Origin: Dirofilaria immitis
Taxonomy: Eukaryota; Nematoda; Chromadorea; Rhabditida; Onchocercidae
Length of the DNA: 64,000 nt
Direction: 5' to 3'
NCBI GenBank assembly: GCA_024305405.1
Contig: JAKNDB010000068.1
Location: 5,323,501-5,387,500 of the forward strand
Shown here: piece after piece, positions 26,318-40,291 of the stretch
Numbering within the stretch: the stretch's first letter is position 1
Layout of the letters: every line of letters begins with the position of its first letter
Made by a program: the position numbers and the translations under genes
Notes under the pieces: generated by a model
What the model saw: the letters and a program-made list of their open reading frames with translations, nothing else
The model's database searches: none
Told to the model about the DNA's origin: nothing

Positions 26318-28880
26318 AAGAGAAGAATAGGACAGTTATTTGAGAGGTGACAAGCAGAGATTTCTTATTAATGTATGCGAATGAGCATTGCGAATTGTAG
26401 CGAAGATGCGATAAATGAATAAATGTATTGGTTGGATGTAAATAAGGAAAGATGAAAATAAGATGAATTTAAGAGAGTACAATTTAATTCTTCCATTTTC
26501 ACTTCATTTTTTCTAATTATGATGCTTGATATTATGCTTATCATTATTATCACAAACTATCATTATTATCATTGGTATTAACAATAATTTTAGAAATATG
26601 TAGTAGTGATAGCATCGTAATATTTTATTAATTGTATATAACATAAGTAATTAGAAATATATATAATTGATTGAAATGAATGAATTGAGTAAATATTTTA
26701 GGCTTAAAAATTAAATAGGTGAAGTAAAAAATGGCTGCTTAAATTTGATTATGAAATTTTTGACTTTTGAACTTTGTGTATTAGATTATATTTTTATATT
26801 TACATTCGAATAAAGATATAATTGATCTAAATCTTGCATTTAATATGGCCAAAAAAAGCTGAAGTTTTTCCCATAATTAAGTAGTTAATAGAAAAATATA
26901 TTATTTAATTCCTCATTTCTTATATAAGCATAAATGAAAATAGAAATTACGGCAATAATTATCATACGGTAAATACAATAGTATAAAAAATATGATAATG
27001 AATATAAAAGTGCGATAATAAATATATAAAATACAGTAGCAAGCATGAAGTATAGTAGTAACTAAATACAAGAAATGAAGTAATTACTTTTAACATTTCA
27101 ATGATAAATGCTAACAGTTAATTGCAAATGATTATCTTTATAGAAAAGATATGCATATATATAATAATAATTAAGCTAATAATAAACCATAAAATAATAG
27201 AAAAAGGATAATTAATTAAGAGGAATGGATATAACTTTTAGAACCTTTAAATAGATAATATGATAAATAAACTATATGTCGAGAATCTTCCCAAGTTGGA
27301 ATATTGTCTAGTGGATCGTGAAATAGGCGGTATATAATTTTTTTATAATAAGTGCTTTCTTTCTTTTTTCTTTTCCTTTCATTTTCTCTTACTTTTCCTA
27401 CTGATGATTTCTTTTCTTATCGTTTAGAAAGTAAAATATTATCTTAATTCGTTTAAATGTTGTAATAATAACCTAAAATAACTATAAAATTCCATATATT
27501 ATTTTGATATTCCATCTAAATATGAAGATTACGATAATTATTATTATAAGGATGATAAAATGATATAAAAGAAGATTGTGGTGATAATAATAATGATAAT
27601 CATAGAGATAAAAATTGAAACAAAAAGATAATGATAACGATGAGGATAATGAAGTGAAGCAAAAAAAGAAGATAAGATGAAAAAGCAGAAAAGAAGAAAT
27701 GATCTTAAAATGATCTAATGGATAGAGATAGGCCTCAAACAAAATATGTGACATTAATGACCAATTAAAAAGTATTATTAGATAGAATAAAAAGAAAAGA
27801 AAAGAGGAAGATATGATATGAATGAATAACATGAAGAGAGAAAGTGATAGATGGATGGATAAATGGAGGGAACTAATAATTCATGATAAATTTCCTCTCA
27901 ATGTTCTTTAGTCTTAACTGACCATTAGTTATGGTTATGGTTATTCAATATTCGAGAAATGAACCAATAAGTAAATCATTGAAACAATTGATAAGATTTA
28001 TGCAAATGGGAAGAAGTCAATGCAGTAATATAAGGTTGAAATACTATTGATTCATCGTTTTAGTACTCAAATGTTTATTTTTCATTTTTGAATAAATGGC
28101 AAATGTCATTTATAATATGTTTTAATTAGGAGAAGAAAAGGCAACGGATAGAGTGATCGGAAGGACGATAGAAAAAAAAAAATTTTGTTTTTAAATAGAG
28201 GCATCGACGATATTTCAATTGTATATGCCTATCAAGGATAAGGAAAAATGACAATGATTCATTTCGGAGATTTTCGAGAAATTTACAATTGAGAGAGGAA
28301 GAAAGAAAGAAGAGGATTAAAAAAAGCAAAGCTTTGCTGTGAATGCGTATCATTTATGACATGTGATCGTTTCTCGTCAAAAATCTCGAATCAATCTCAT
28401 GAGAGTAATTATCATAACAGTGATTTTGGAATTTATTTCATAGATATTATCGTATCTGTCAGATATACATTTCTGAAGTTAGTCGTTATTATAATTTGAT
28501 AATGAACAATAAAATAAACCGCTTTCTTTAAATTGATAATATCAATGCTTCGAATAATTAAACTTTATAAGATAGTTGAAATCATTCTTACTAATTCGAT
28601 TTAAATTAAATGATGATAGTGCATATGATAATCATAAAATAGTCAAATTAATAAAAAACTGTGAATTTTAAAATAATATAATTAATGAAAGAGTAAATAA
28701 TAAAATAAAAAAACAAAAGATTTGCGTAAAATATTGCAATTAAAATATTATTTATCAAATATGCCATATAAAAGTAACATTTTGCTGATAGCTAATTATT
28801 TAAATTGTTATAGAATTAATAAATATAACTGTAATTGTTATCTGTTATTGTTATAGTAAATTAAATGATGTTAATTGTTG

Positions 28881-28919
28881 TAATAGTACAAGTAGTTGTT
28901 GTAATAGTACAGTAGTGAT

Positions 28920-28956
<37 letters not shown>

Positions 28957-29158
28957 TGGTGAGTGAGTAAGTTGGTAGTAGTGGTAGTAGTGGTAGTAGT
29001 AGTAGTAGTGTAGTGGTAGTAGTAGTAGTGGTAGTGGTAGTGGTAGTAGTGGTAGTGTGTGGTAGTAGTAGTGGCAGTGGTGAGTGGTGAGGTGGTGAAG
29101 TGGTGGTAGTGGTAGTGGTAGTAGGTAGTGGTAGTAGTGAGTAGTAGTAGTGGTAGTG

Positions 29159-29192
<34 letters not shown>

Positions 29193-29198
29193 GTAGTA
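28881..29198. repeat. GTA/GTG trinucleotide array, about 300 bases
   Basis: Long runs of (GTA)n mixed with (GTG GTA) variants and a few GTGA interruptions. The plus strand is nearly devoid of C. The array is pure at its right end and more scrambled in the middle, as expected for slippage followed by mutation. Confidence 0.95.
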
Positions 29199-29298
29199 CT
29201 AATTTAAAATGAGAGATGAAATGTTTTTTTCATCCCATTCTTTCTTCCACTTTTTTTTCTTAATTTTAATCATCGATTTAAATAGTCACTTCCGTTTT

Positions 29299-29306
<8 letters not shown>

Positions 29307-29332
<26 letters not shown>
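29307..29332. repeat. CT dinucleotide microsatellite
   Basis: A TC run of about 26 bases, just right of the GTA/GTG array. Confidence 0.85.
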
Positions 29333-29337
<5 letters not shown>

Positions 29338-31909
29338 TATTTATTAACTTTTTAACATCACAACATCGGTTTAACAAGCCAGATGTCATTTTAACCTCAT
29401 TTTCTCACTTTGTATTCGTTCAGCTAATCCATTTATACTATCATTTAATCAAAATTGTAAATTAATTTTGAAAAATTTCAAATAATTTTCTCTTTTTCAG
29501 CTAAAACTCGAAATTTTATAACAAATTATATAATTTGATTTTTACAAATCAAATTTCTTACATAATTTGTAAGAAATTTTTAATTTTTCAAAATTTTATT
29601 CTTTCGAAAGCATAACAGTTTAACAATTAAATTTAATTCTATTTATTACATATTACTTTATCAGACTGTCTAGAGAACAATAGCTATAACATTTAAAAAG
29701 AAAAATGAAAAATTGAAAGATCGAAAATATAATATTCTCTGATTGATTGATATAAAAGTTTCGAAAATTTCGATTCCATTATTATTAGTTAATACTATAT
29801 TAATTATGAATTATTATTGATAGCTAATATCAAATTGATAAAATAGAACATATTGATATTAAATGTGTTCTATATTGATAGTAAAAAGGATTTGATAATA
29901 ATGAATCTGATAATTTTCAAGGAATTCTAAATTACTAATAGATCATTTAAATTGACAACAATCTGTAAAATGTTTCCATTTTTTATAACGCATTATATTA
30001 AATATAGCAAATGAATGTTGAAAGATGAATTTATTTATTTCTATAAATATCATTTAAAAAATTTTCTTTATATGTTCTTTCATTTGTTATAAAATGGAAT
30101 TAATCAATGTTATTGTAACATTTAGCTGATAAGATAATTTGATGAAGGAAAGAAAAAGCTGATAATAAATAATTTATTGGAATGCAACACAGATGTTAAG
30201 TATGAAAATTGCTTCAATGACTACATAGATAGCATGCATATTATTTGCATGATGCATGATAAACGAAATGATGATAAGAAACGGCATAGTATTATTTATG
30301 TGATAAATAAAAAAACAGAGATGATAAAATTTAATTTAATTTAACTAAACAGCATTTTTTTCTTTTTTTTCATATCGAAACTATTTACTTGTAATATATT
30401 CTATTCGTCGTTATGATAAGAAAAAAAGCGAGAGGGATTTACTAGCAAAATATATTTTTAAATTATTTATAAAATGAAATATGAAATAATCCTAAATTAT
30501 ATTATTCTTCAATTCAAGTATTATATGAAAATTATTAATTTATTAGAAATGATCGAATATAATTCAACTAAATGAAAATGATAACGGATGATAAGATAAA
30601 AATCAATTTTATTTTTTATATTTATCTTTTCACATATTCTTTTATTTATCGAGTGATTATTACAAAAAATTAAAATAAGTAAGGTATGAAAAGCAGAAAA
30701 TTTAAGTTAATTACAGAAAAAATGTCTATTTTATCTTTTTCCTCAAAATTTTACAACATCCATAAATCAGAATAATTAAATATAGAATAGATTTCTATAC
30801 AGAGATATGTCGATAATTTTCCGATTCAAAATAATGCATAACCATTATTAACTTCAAGATTTCAGAATGCAAACTTCAAATCAGTTAATCTGAAGTAGCA
30901 AATAGATGTAATAAAATACCGAACAATCCATAACGAATCATTAATCATAAAGCGGATTTATTTTGAACTTCATTGAAATTTCGATCTGTTATAAATTGTT
31001 CTTTCGTGCATCTATGCAAATCTATCAATCTTCCTTTATTTTGTTTCTTCTTCGAATAAAAAAAAAAGCTATCATTTTCTCTACTCATAAACTAATGTTC
31101 ACTTTATGCTTGCCTCATTGTTATTGTCTTATCACTTCTTATCATCTCGTATTGCAAATAAAATAATGTTAAACATGTCAACTTCAATCAACGATGCCAT
31201 TTTACGTATCTCCATCTTTTAAATTTAAGCTTTACATGAGAGATTCAAAGGCAGAATCATACCAGCTATGCAGCTATCACTTCATACCGATATCTTTCCT
31301 ATCAATTTTTACACTTTTCTAATATCTCTTTCATCAAAAATATAATTTTAATATCTTAACACTTAATCAATCACCAACTTATATAGTCTCCATATCTGGT
31401 TTTCGTCGATTTTTCACATTTTTAACAATCATACACTCATTATACTTCCATTTATTTTAATTTTCTTCTTATTTTTCTCATTTATTTTTTTCTAACATTT
31501 GTTTCTACCGCTTCATTCATCCATACTATGTAAATTCATTAGTATAGCCAAACGATCCAATATTTAAATAAATTAAAATGTATCGCAAAATAAAATATGC
31601 TCGATTATCAGTGTCAATACGACAAAATTAAACTTTTTTATTAAATTAATGTTGTAAATTTGAATTACAATAAAATCAACAATTCAAACAAGGCTGCTAT
31701 TCTCTAGATATATGGATAAAATGCAACTTAATTTATGCAAAGAGAGATATCATCTCTGGATATTTTTATAATTTTTAAAAAAAAAGATTTTTTCATTTCT
31801 ACTTTTTCTCATTTTATCTAATCATTCTCAGAAAACATTCAATACTATGAAGGAATTTCTGCAATATTCATTCATTTACATATCATAATGATACAATCAA
31901 ACCTGCTAA

Positions 31910-32131
31910 TTAGGCATGTAGTGTGGATCTCATTAGAGATAAAAATTTCCCATAATAACTCCTGTTATGTGATATAACCGATATAACAGCGATGATACAT
32001 GATGCAATCAATCTAAAGTTCATCCAATGCAAATTAGCAAACGTTATAAAGATCCTTGGTAAAGCTCTGCTTTCCGGATGAAATGATAACAAAAAGAAAA
32101 CAATAGGATAAAGTAACGTTATCCATTTCAT
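31910..32131 (-). CDS. Doubtful small hydrophobic ORF
   Basis: A 73-codon open frame starting MKWITLLYPIVFFLLSF and followed by PESRALP, which resembles a signal peptide with a cleavage region. A second hydrophobic stretch (LIASCIIAVISVI) lies further on. It starts about 55 bases beyond the helicase stop codon on the same strand, as a downstream operon gene might. However, no clear SL acceptor precedes the ATG, the sequence matches no family I know, and hydrophobic frames are common in AT-rich DNA. I regard it as possible but unproven. Confidence 0.2.
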   Translation of the reverse strand: MKWITLLYPIVFFLLSFHPESRALPRIFITFANLHWMNFRLIASCIIAVISVISHNRSYYGKFLSLMRSTLHA

Positions 32132-32186
32132 ATTTGTTATCAAAATAAATGGACAAGTCGGAAAATTAATTTATTTAATAGAACTA

Positions 32187-35100
32187 TCATCTTTTCATTC
32201 TTTTCCTCTTCTTCCTTCTCGAAGTTTTGTAATGGCCTATGCAAACATTCCTGCATTTCTTCTTCAACACTTCTTCATTTTTCACATTTTCCATCAATGA
32301 TGTAATTGCATCTTGTGTTGATAATTTGTCGTAATTTGATGCTATTGCTGAAGTTACATAACGAGTTTTCTGAAAAAAAAACGTTAAATTATTGAGATTA
32401 CTCATATTTCAATGAAATCTATCCAAGTTATTGACTTTATATTAAGAAGTTTATTGTCATATATATATATCTATTATGATAATTATCGCATAATTATGAA
32501 TGCAAACAAATCCATTAAACTTTAAAAATTGAAAGAAAAAAGCAGGTCAAAAAACCAAAGGAAAAAGAAAGGGAAGAATCTATTTTTTTAATATGTTTTT
32601 CAAAGCATGATTAACAATTTTACATTAAACTATAAAGTAAAACGTATGTTTATCAATAGTCCTATCAATGATGTTGAATATTTTTCATAATTTAACTTGA
32701 ATAATGGAATACCATACTTTTTTCAGTACTTAATAAATATTTCTTTTACTGTATCCGCATCACCCATATCGATAAATTAAATATACGATTACACATTACC
32801 TTATAAACAAGTTTTAATGACTACTACCTTAAATAACTTTTTTCTTGAATGAAAAAGAAGCAGCATACAAAGTCCAAATACTACTAAGCAATAAATCCAT
32901 AATGACGGTTTTGTTGTTACAAAAAAAGAAAAAAAACATAAAATCATACCGTAACATGAACTTTATTGGCTGGCAGTGGCAGTGACAATAAACGATTTAA
33001 TTGGATTGTCAATATTTTTTCTCTTTTCGCAAATATTCGCTCATTTTTGCTGTGGAATCCTTTTTATATACACTAAAATATCTACATTAAGATACAATCA
33101 TTCTTATACACTAATTCTTTTAACTAAACGATTAATTCTTTAATAAATTAACAAGAAAGTAAGAAGTAAAAAGCTAACAATAGTTAGTAAAAAACTTGTA
33201 ATAAACAATCCGGAATAAACCTCACTAAAACTTTTTACTTCTATCAAATCAATTCGTCCAATAAAACTATTTTCATGAAGGATAATTTGGTCAGTAAGTG
33301 TTGTTTCGAAATTCTTGCAATCCTTTCAAATTTAAGCAAAAAACTGAATAATAAATATTATTGATAAAAGAAAAGAATCTTAATTAACCTTTCGTCCAAA
33401 TCCAACTCTGCGTTTGCAGCTGCTTTTTCAAACCACGCTTGTTTAGAATGTATCTACAAATTCATATAAACAATTAAAACAGTTTGGATACACATAATCT
33501 GAGATGGAGAAGAAAAGATTATATAACATGCTGAAATGAAAACGTGGAGAAACTGAATTAGAATAAAAATTTTATTGGATGTGTAATAATAGAAATGATC
33601 AGCAAACAAACAAATATTGAAATTTCGGATATGCACTAGAAGAAAGGCATTGAACATTAAATATTGTTATTGAAACATCTAAAATTGCTCAAAAAAACAA
33701 CAATATATTGGCTAAGGAGATAAAATAGGATATAGATATTATTGGAAGCATTTAAAAATTTCTCTTGTTAATTCCTACTTTTTCAGTCGATGATCTAGTA
33801 TTTCAACAGCTGTTGCAATTTCAACTCGCTTTTTCAAAATATCATACAGCTCAGGTGAGTCCAATGGAAATATAGGAAATTCTTTTCTAAAATTCAAATA
33901 CAAACTTTTATCAACATTAATTGGTATTCCAAAATATTTCGATATCTTTATGTTGCGATACTCATTTCCTGTACGCTCTTTTAATGTTTCTAAATAAACA
34001 CTTAAAGAAAAAAACTATACTTTGAAGTCATACTGGCTTTGATACGACTGACTATAACAATTGGCTAATTTCTTAAAGATATCAAGAATTGTCAACATAT
34101 TTATCAATGCTATTCTGAGCAAATACATAAGGTCCCTACAAATCACTCACTGAAATTAATTTTTGATTTTCCTCCTCAATTCTGATACTTATTTTTTTGT
34201 ATGATATTTGATATTCTTCTTAGAAAATTTGAAGAACTTCTTAAGGAAATTCAAGCGCTGAAAGGAAGATTTGGAATCGGAAGCAGGAGAAATAATATAA
34301 TATCTGATTTTTGATTATCCATTCATAAAATCTTCCGCATTTCGGATCAGATTTCTTGGTAACAGATGGAAAGTTGAATATTAACTAACCTCTATTTAAA
34401 TTTTTGCATATTCGTTGATAATAAAAAACATCTTGCGAATCGATAAGTAAAATAGCCAATCCTTCTTTCGTTGCTCGTGCTGTACGACCACACCGATGGA
34501 TATAAAGCTATAAAATATAAAATAAGATATTCAATTGTTATGAATAATAGTAAGAATTAATCAATGTTCATTTATTCGTGAAATCGAGAGTGAAATAATA
34601 CGCAACTGCCAAATTTTCAAATGCAACACATTTCAGAATATCGCCAATTATATTTAAATAAAATATTAGGTGATTGAAATCATAAATCCCACCAAATGGC
34701 ACACAATACGATACATCAAACACCAGCAAATCGTGCATTAGTTGACATGTAATATATCATTTAATAAAAAAAAAGTACATTCAACAACTAAACTTAAAAA
34801 CAAAGAAAAAAGAATGAAATAAAAAAGTAACAGGCTAAACTGAATTAGAACTATTAATCAATTAATTTTCAAATTTACCTCTGCAGTTTTTGGCAACTGA
34901 TAATGAATGACATGCTGAACATCCCGAATATCCAAACCACGTGCAGCTAAATCAGTCGCAAGCAAAACAGAATTTTCTTCCACTAAATATTCAAAATTCT
35001 TCGCATTAGAAAAAAGATAAAATTGCAAATAGTAATGCAAACAACGGCTAGGATTAATGATTCAAACAAAAAAAGCAAATAAATAAAAAGAATGATTTAC

Positions 35101-38100
35101 TAGCAAATTTTTCCAAGTTTTTAAACGTTTCTTCTGTATCATTTTCGCGTGCAACATGAGTGGACCAGGTTTATGGTTAAGCTGAAAAACAACAAAACAG
35201 AAAAACAGAGCCAAAAAGAAAAGTAAGAATTCTACTAATGTCACAGTTGCATGATTTTTTTCAAGAAATAATTTTTGCTTAATATTACCACTTTAACATA
35301 ACATATCGGAAAATTTACCTGCTTTAAAATTCCATGTAACCTTCTGGATGCATCAACTGAATTAGTAAATACCAATGTTCGCCCAACATAACGATTCAAT
35401 AGATATATGAGATTGGTATCCTGAATCAGATAGAACAAAAGAAATCACTATGAAAGACAATCAGAATGAAGAGTAATCTATAGCAAAATATACCTTTTCT
35501 AATAAATTTTTGCAGTTTATTCGCGATTCTATAACTCTCTTAGCTATGCCTCTTTCGCCAGTAATATCAATAATTTTATGTTTTTCCTTTCGTATTCCAG
35601 TGATTTCAATCAGTCTATCTAAAGAACAGAAATAAAAGTTAGTTAATCGAAAGTAAAGATAAACTAAAATAGAATCTCCAGTTTTTTTCCAACTTAGCTA
35701 TCTATTGCTAGAATTAAAGATTGCGTGAATCGACATAGGATTCTTCTCTTACTAGCAATTATTTGGAAACAAATAACACTTCAGATATCTTTCTCTACCA
35801 AAAAAGAATTATGACTGATTAAATTCTCCGAAAAAAGAAAAAATCTTAGGCCAATAAAAAGAAAATTGCTAAGTCTATTATTAAACGTATGCTTGAAAAC
35901 ACTGTCTTAATTTAGCAGCTGGAAAATAAAAAAAACCAATCATTCTATTCATTGTAGTTTATAGAAGAATACTATATTTTGAGCAATTTTAAAGTTTGAA
36001 ACCTCAAAAAAAGGATAGGATTTAACGATTCTAAAGAATTTACTGATTTTCTCATCTGCATTCATTTTAGTGTCGTTCACATCATCGCGTCTTTTCGATA
36101 CATAATGTGTATATGTAAGCGTAGCAGAAAACACAAAAGTTTGTAGCTTTTTCGATGTGCTCCTGTAAATGATGCAGAATACTTTTCAAAATAAATGACT
36201 AATAAATAAAATATAATGATTAAATGACTGACAATACTGAATGCTGTCTTTTGAGAAAATCAAAATTTATATTCGGCATTCCTTTCGACCAAAAGGAGCA
36301 CTGAATCGACCGAACTCATGTTGAGCAATTCTAAGAAATACTTCAGAAGTAAAAAACATATTAATGAAAAAACTTATATCTTACCTCTTTACAATATCTA
36401 AAATTTGTTGCAGATCCTCAAAATGTCCTTTTTCAATCATACGATCCGTTTCATCAATCACTAGACACTGCAAATGGGACCAGTTAGAAAGATAGCTGTT
36501 GGCTTCAGCTGATGTCATCAAAGCTAAAAATCGTCCAGGAGTTGCAATAACGATTTCAGGAACATATTTTAATATACGCTCCTGCTTTTGAAGTGAAAGA
36601 CCGCCGACTATAGATGCGACCTATAAAATAAAAAAAAAAATAAATAGCTTGAATTTTTTTGTGCAAATCATCCAGTTTTTTAATCCTATTTGGATAAATA
36701 TTAACGAAAAAATGATTCAAAACTCCTAATTGTATAACAAGAAGCTTCGAGGGAACCGAAAATTGTTGTAGACTGCATACTAATAGGCTAGAGCACATAA
36801 ACTAAGAGCTTACTAAAAATAAATCCGATGATCCTTTCAAGAAAGCGAACGTTTCCATCTTGCTACAGAATGATTACAACTATCCAGTTATTATTTGATG
36901 TATACCAGTAGTAAATATTATTTTGTCTTGAATCTTTTAATCTCAAGGATTCCTAACTATGGCAATATCTTTGCCATGTTACATAAGTACCATTTCAAAA
37001 CCATGAGAATAAACGAAATGGAATTTTCTAAAAGCTGCAATCAATAAATTTAAGAAGAAAAATGTAATACTTGCTTTGAATGGAGTATATTTCAATAAAG
37101 CATCGATGTGATTTCTGATCTGCATCACAAGTTCACGAGTAGGAGCAAGAATAAGAGCTCGAATACTCTTTATTTGTTCACTACTTTCAGCAAATGATTG
37201 GTTTACCAAAAGATGCTCAACAATAGGAATACTAAACGCTAATGTCTTTCCACTCCCCTGAAAATGTATTTTATGACAGTTATGTGATTTAGCATAAAAG
37301 CAAAATTTGGTAAACAATGGAATTCATAGTGTCTGTACATACACTTTTTATTGTACATACAGCATATAATGATGCTATTTCAAGTTTTAAGTGACCTAAT
37401 AAGAGAAATCTTAGAATAAGGATACTACAAAGAAATTGATTTTAATCTAAGTTTGACAAACTATGAACGCCTTATCAACAAAAAACTTTGCTTTTTGCGG
37501 GCTATTCAAAAGTTAAGAAAGAAAAATTGAACCTTACCGTCTCTGCAGCTCCAATGATATCACGGCGATCTCTAATAGCGCTTGGTATAACAAGTTTCTG
37601 TATTTCTGTAGGTTCAGCAAATCTGCAATATTTTATATTCTCATTATAAGAATATTTCAGAAAAGGATTAACAAAATGTTCTGCAGTGCAGCAAACTTCA
37701 TAAATGACAGAAAAATAACCCTATATCAGCAATAGCTTTTAAGATTGTATCAGAAATACAAAGATTCATCCAGCCCGACATGTCTGCAACTTCATCTTCG
37801 CCTTCATTCAATTCATCTACAATCACATCTCCTGAGATAGTAACATATTAGAACAATATATTTTATATTTCGCAATACATTTTCACAAAAGTTTTCTTTA
37901 ATGCTGGCGAGAAAAAATACAGATAAATGATGAAAAGCAATATAAAACATTAAAAAAAGAAGAAATATATACCACATCCGAGTTCTTCGTTTTTAAAATC
38001 TGTTGTTCCCACAGTATCACCATTTGTTCCTTTACTATTCGCAATCAATACCTTTAAAACATTTAAAATAATAAATTGCTAATGTTTCTCAATATTCCTT

Positions 38101-38955
38101 TTATTTTGTAATTTTATGACTTTTCAATACACTGTCATTCGGTGTGTAAAACACTTATTAATAATACCAGTAAATAAACTATCAGTTTATTATTTCAATT
38201 GTAGTATAAAATAGAAAAAAATTCGACATTTATGATGTCTTTTTATTTAAAAACTTCTAAATAATAACTTTAATCCCCAAGTATATATAAATCTACCTTT
38301 TCAACAACAGCTTCATTAGATTCTTTCAACTTTTTCTTTTTTTATTCTTCTTTTTCTGCTGTATATCATCATTATTCGTTTCCTTCTCATCTAATGTATC
38401 ATTTATTTTCTCTTTTTCCTTTTCCTTTTCTACAATCATTCAAATTTGAAATTGACGGAATAATTCATAAAAACATCAAATAAATAAACAAAAAAAGATC
38501 TGTTTTTTAAAATGATAAAAAATCATATTATTTTCTTATCTTTTATTAACACCGAACAAATCCATATCATATCATCCATTTCAATTTCATTTCATCGAAT
38601 TAAATTATTTCAAATTTCACAGCAAAATAAAATTGGAATTAAATTATTTCATTCCCTTTATTATTTATATCATCGAAAATAATAGGCTTTTAAAGCTTGA
38701 CTTTCAACATTTTTCTGGCTTATATATAACATTATCACCATAGTATACACTCCTACGCTGCATAATTCAATGTAAAAAAAAGAAATTTAAAAAAGCCAAA
38801 ATATAAAATACCGTTGAACTGCTTGTATTTTTATGCTTGTCGATCGGTATATATTCTTCGATTGATGAGAGAAAAGTAAACTTGTCATCATTGATACATT
38901 CACCAGATATATCAATCGTTTTCCATTTACCACCACCAGTGATAATTTTTGGCAT
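32187..38955 (-). CDS. DDX24: DEAD-box RNA helicase, DDX24/MAK5 family
   Basis: Seventeen exons: 38955-38812, 38429-38297, 38051-37973, 37831-37720, 37622-37538, 37257-37075, 36620-36385, 36162-36044, 35618-35494, 35420-35319, 35181-35101, 34982-34879, 34507-34390, 33989-33779, 33453-33389, 33049-32950, 32369-32187. About 725 residues. The family acts in the nucleolus in large-subunit rRNA processing. The N-terminus [13 protein letters not shown], the stretch DRMIEKGHF and the tail [21 protein letters not shown] are DDX24-like. Motifs: AETGSGKT (about 181-188), PTREL (about 222), TPGR, DETD in place of DEAD (about 300), SAT (about 335), [13 protein letters not shown] and HRCGRTAR. The last exon is very basic ([10 protein letters not shown]). 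Exon 6 ends in a GC donor. Homopolymer losses are inferred at 38337-38343, 35118-35122 and 33779-33783. The exon 2 acceptor is uncertain by 5 bases. Confidence 0.93.
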
Positions 38956-40291
38956 TTGGCACAATTTTTTATAAACAGGCTAAATCTGTAAATAATTTCT
39001 GCGAAATATTGTCAAAAATAATTTCTCTTTGAAATGTCGTCATGAATAACTCCCTCATAAAATTTGCATGACCCCCGCCACCATATAACGAATTTGCATT
39101 TACGTTTAGCATTTAGGCAGAATTCAGTGGTTTAAATCGAAGTGATATAAAATTATATGGATTGAATGAGAAGGGATTGTAGTTTCCGATATAGTTCCGG
39201 GATGGAGTCTAGGGATCACTTAATTTGATCCCATGTAAATATTCTATATGCATGAAAATGGCTGGCATGAGTAACAATTTTATGAACGTTACGGTATTTC
39301 TACATACATAAAATTTTTTGATTCATAATTCCAGCTGTTACCGTATCCATATCAGAATCAGGCATATATTTATTTTTAAATAAGGCAAGACAAAATGATA
39401 TATTACCGACATTTTCACAGGGCATTTCTTCAATATCCACTTATTTCAAATATTCCTATACGCAATACTATATCATCTTCTAAAATTATTCACTGATCAA
39501 AGAATAATTTCACTTTCTTTGGCTTAAAGTATTCAATAAATTTATCAACATTGATTGCCAAAACTGCATAAGATATATTATAGTACAAGCCTACAGTATT
39601 CCTTTTTAATATTTAACTGATTAATGATAAACAAATATATGATCGGCGAGTTAATAGTGAAATAAACGGAAAAAGAGAACTTACATCTTTTTTAAACTTT
39701 ATGTAAACTCTTTTTGTGAGAGATTTTTTTGCATTCAAAAAAATTTCATTATTATTCATTAATTTAAGTAATCAATTTTTTTCATGTAAAAACTCGGTTA
39801 AAGGAACGATTGATTTATTTTATCACTCCTGAATGTTGGATATTCTCAAATAAAAAAAAAGAAAAAAAATTATGCTCAATTTAGTTCAGTTATTCATTTA
39901 TTTGCATTAAAATTATGATCGATAAATGTAATGGGAATTTATTATCATAAAGGGTATAAGTATTGTTAAATGCTTTAAAAATTTTAGAAAAGGAAATTAA
40001 CATGATAAACTTTTCTTTTTTTTTCATTTTTCATCATTTATAATTTCGACATTCTAAATTAAAAATTTTAGCAAAGATATTTTAAAGTTGTTATTTCAAG
40101 TTTGCTGTTTCAAAGTTGCTTGCCTTGTAAACTATGAATTAATATAATTAGATTCCTATATTTTTCACAATTTATTTGATGATTTCGGTTCCCAATTCAT
40201 ATTTTGCTTTCATTGCGAGTATATTAATTTTTAATTAGTTACAATCGTATTTAGTTGATAAATTTTAAAGCATAAATTCATTAATTTGATG
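38956..40291. other. Head-to-head intergenic region, helicase and globin-like genes
   Basis: About 1.3 kb between two divergent start codons, presumably holding both promoters. A hairpin, GGGATCA-7-TGATCCC, sits at 39212-39232. The part near 39050-39240 is less AT-rich than its surroundings. No TATA box or other named element can be defended. Confidence 0.5.

Larger units (their letters stand above)
22147..32186. other. 10-kb gene-poor region
   Basis: No multi-exon gene can be built on either strand. The stretch holds a palindrome (22467-22493), a purine patch (23349-23388), an AAT run near 23865-23905, a G-rich block (24490-24785), CT and GA runs (25855-25872, 26287-26315), a GTA/GTG array (28881-29198) and another CT run (29307-29332). 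One doubtful small ORF sits at the right end (31910-32131). Otherwise it is AT-rich DNA without recognisable content. Confidence 0.5.

Noticed and set aside
37069..37074. Ordinary GT donor (GTATTA) for helicase exon 6
   Set aside because: It leaves phase 1 against an exon that must be entered at phase 0; the GC donor four bases earlier restores VASIVGG.
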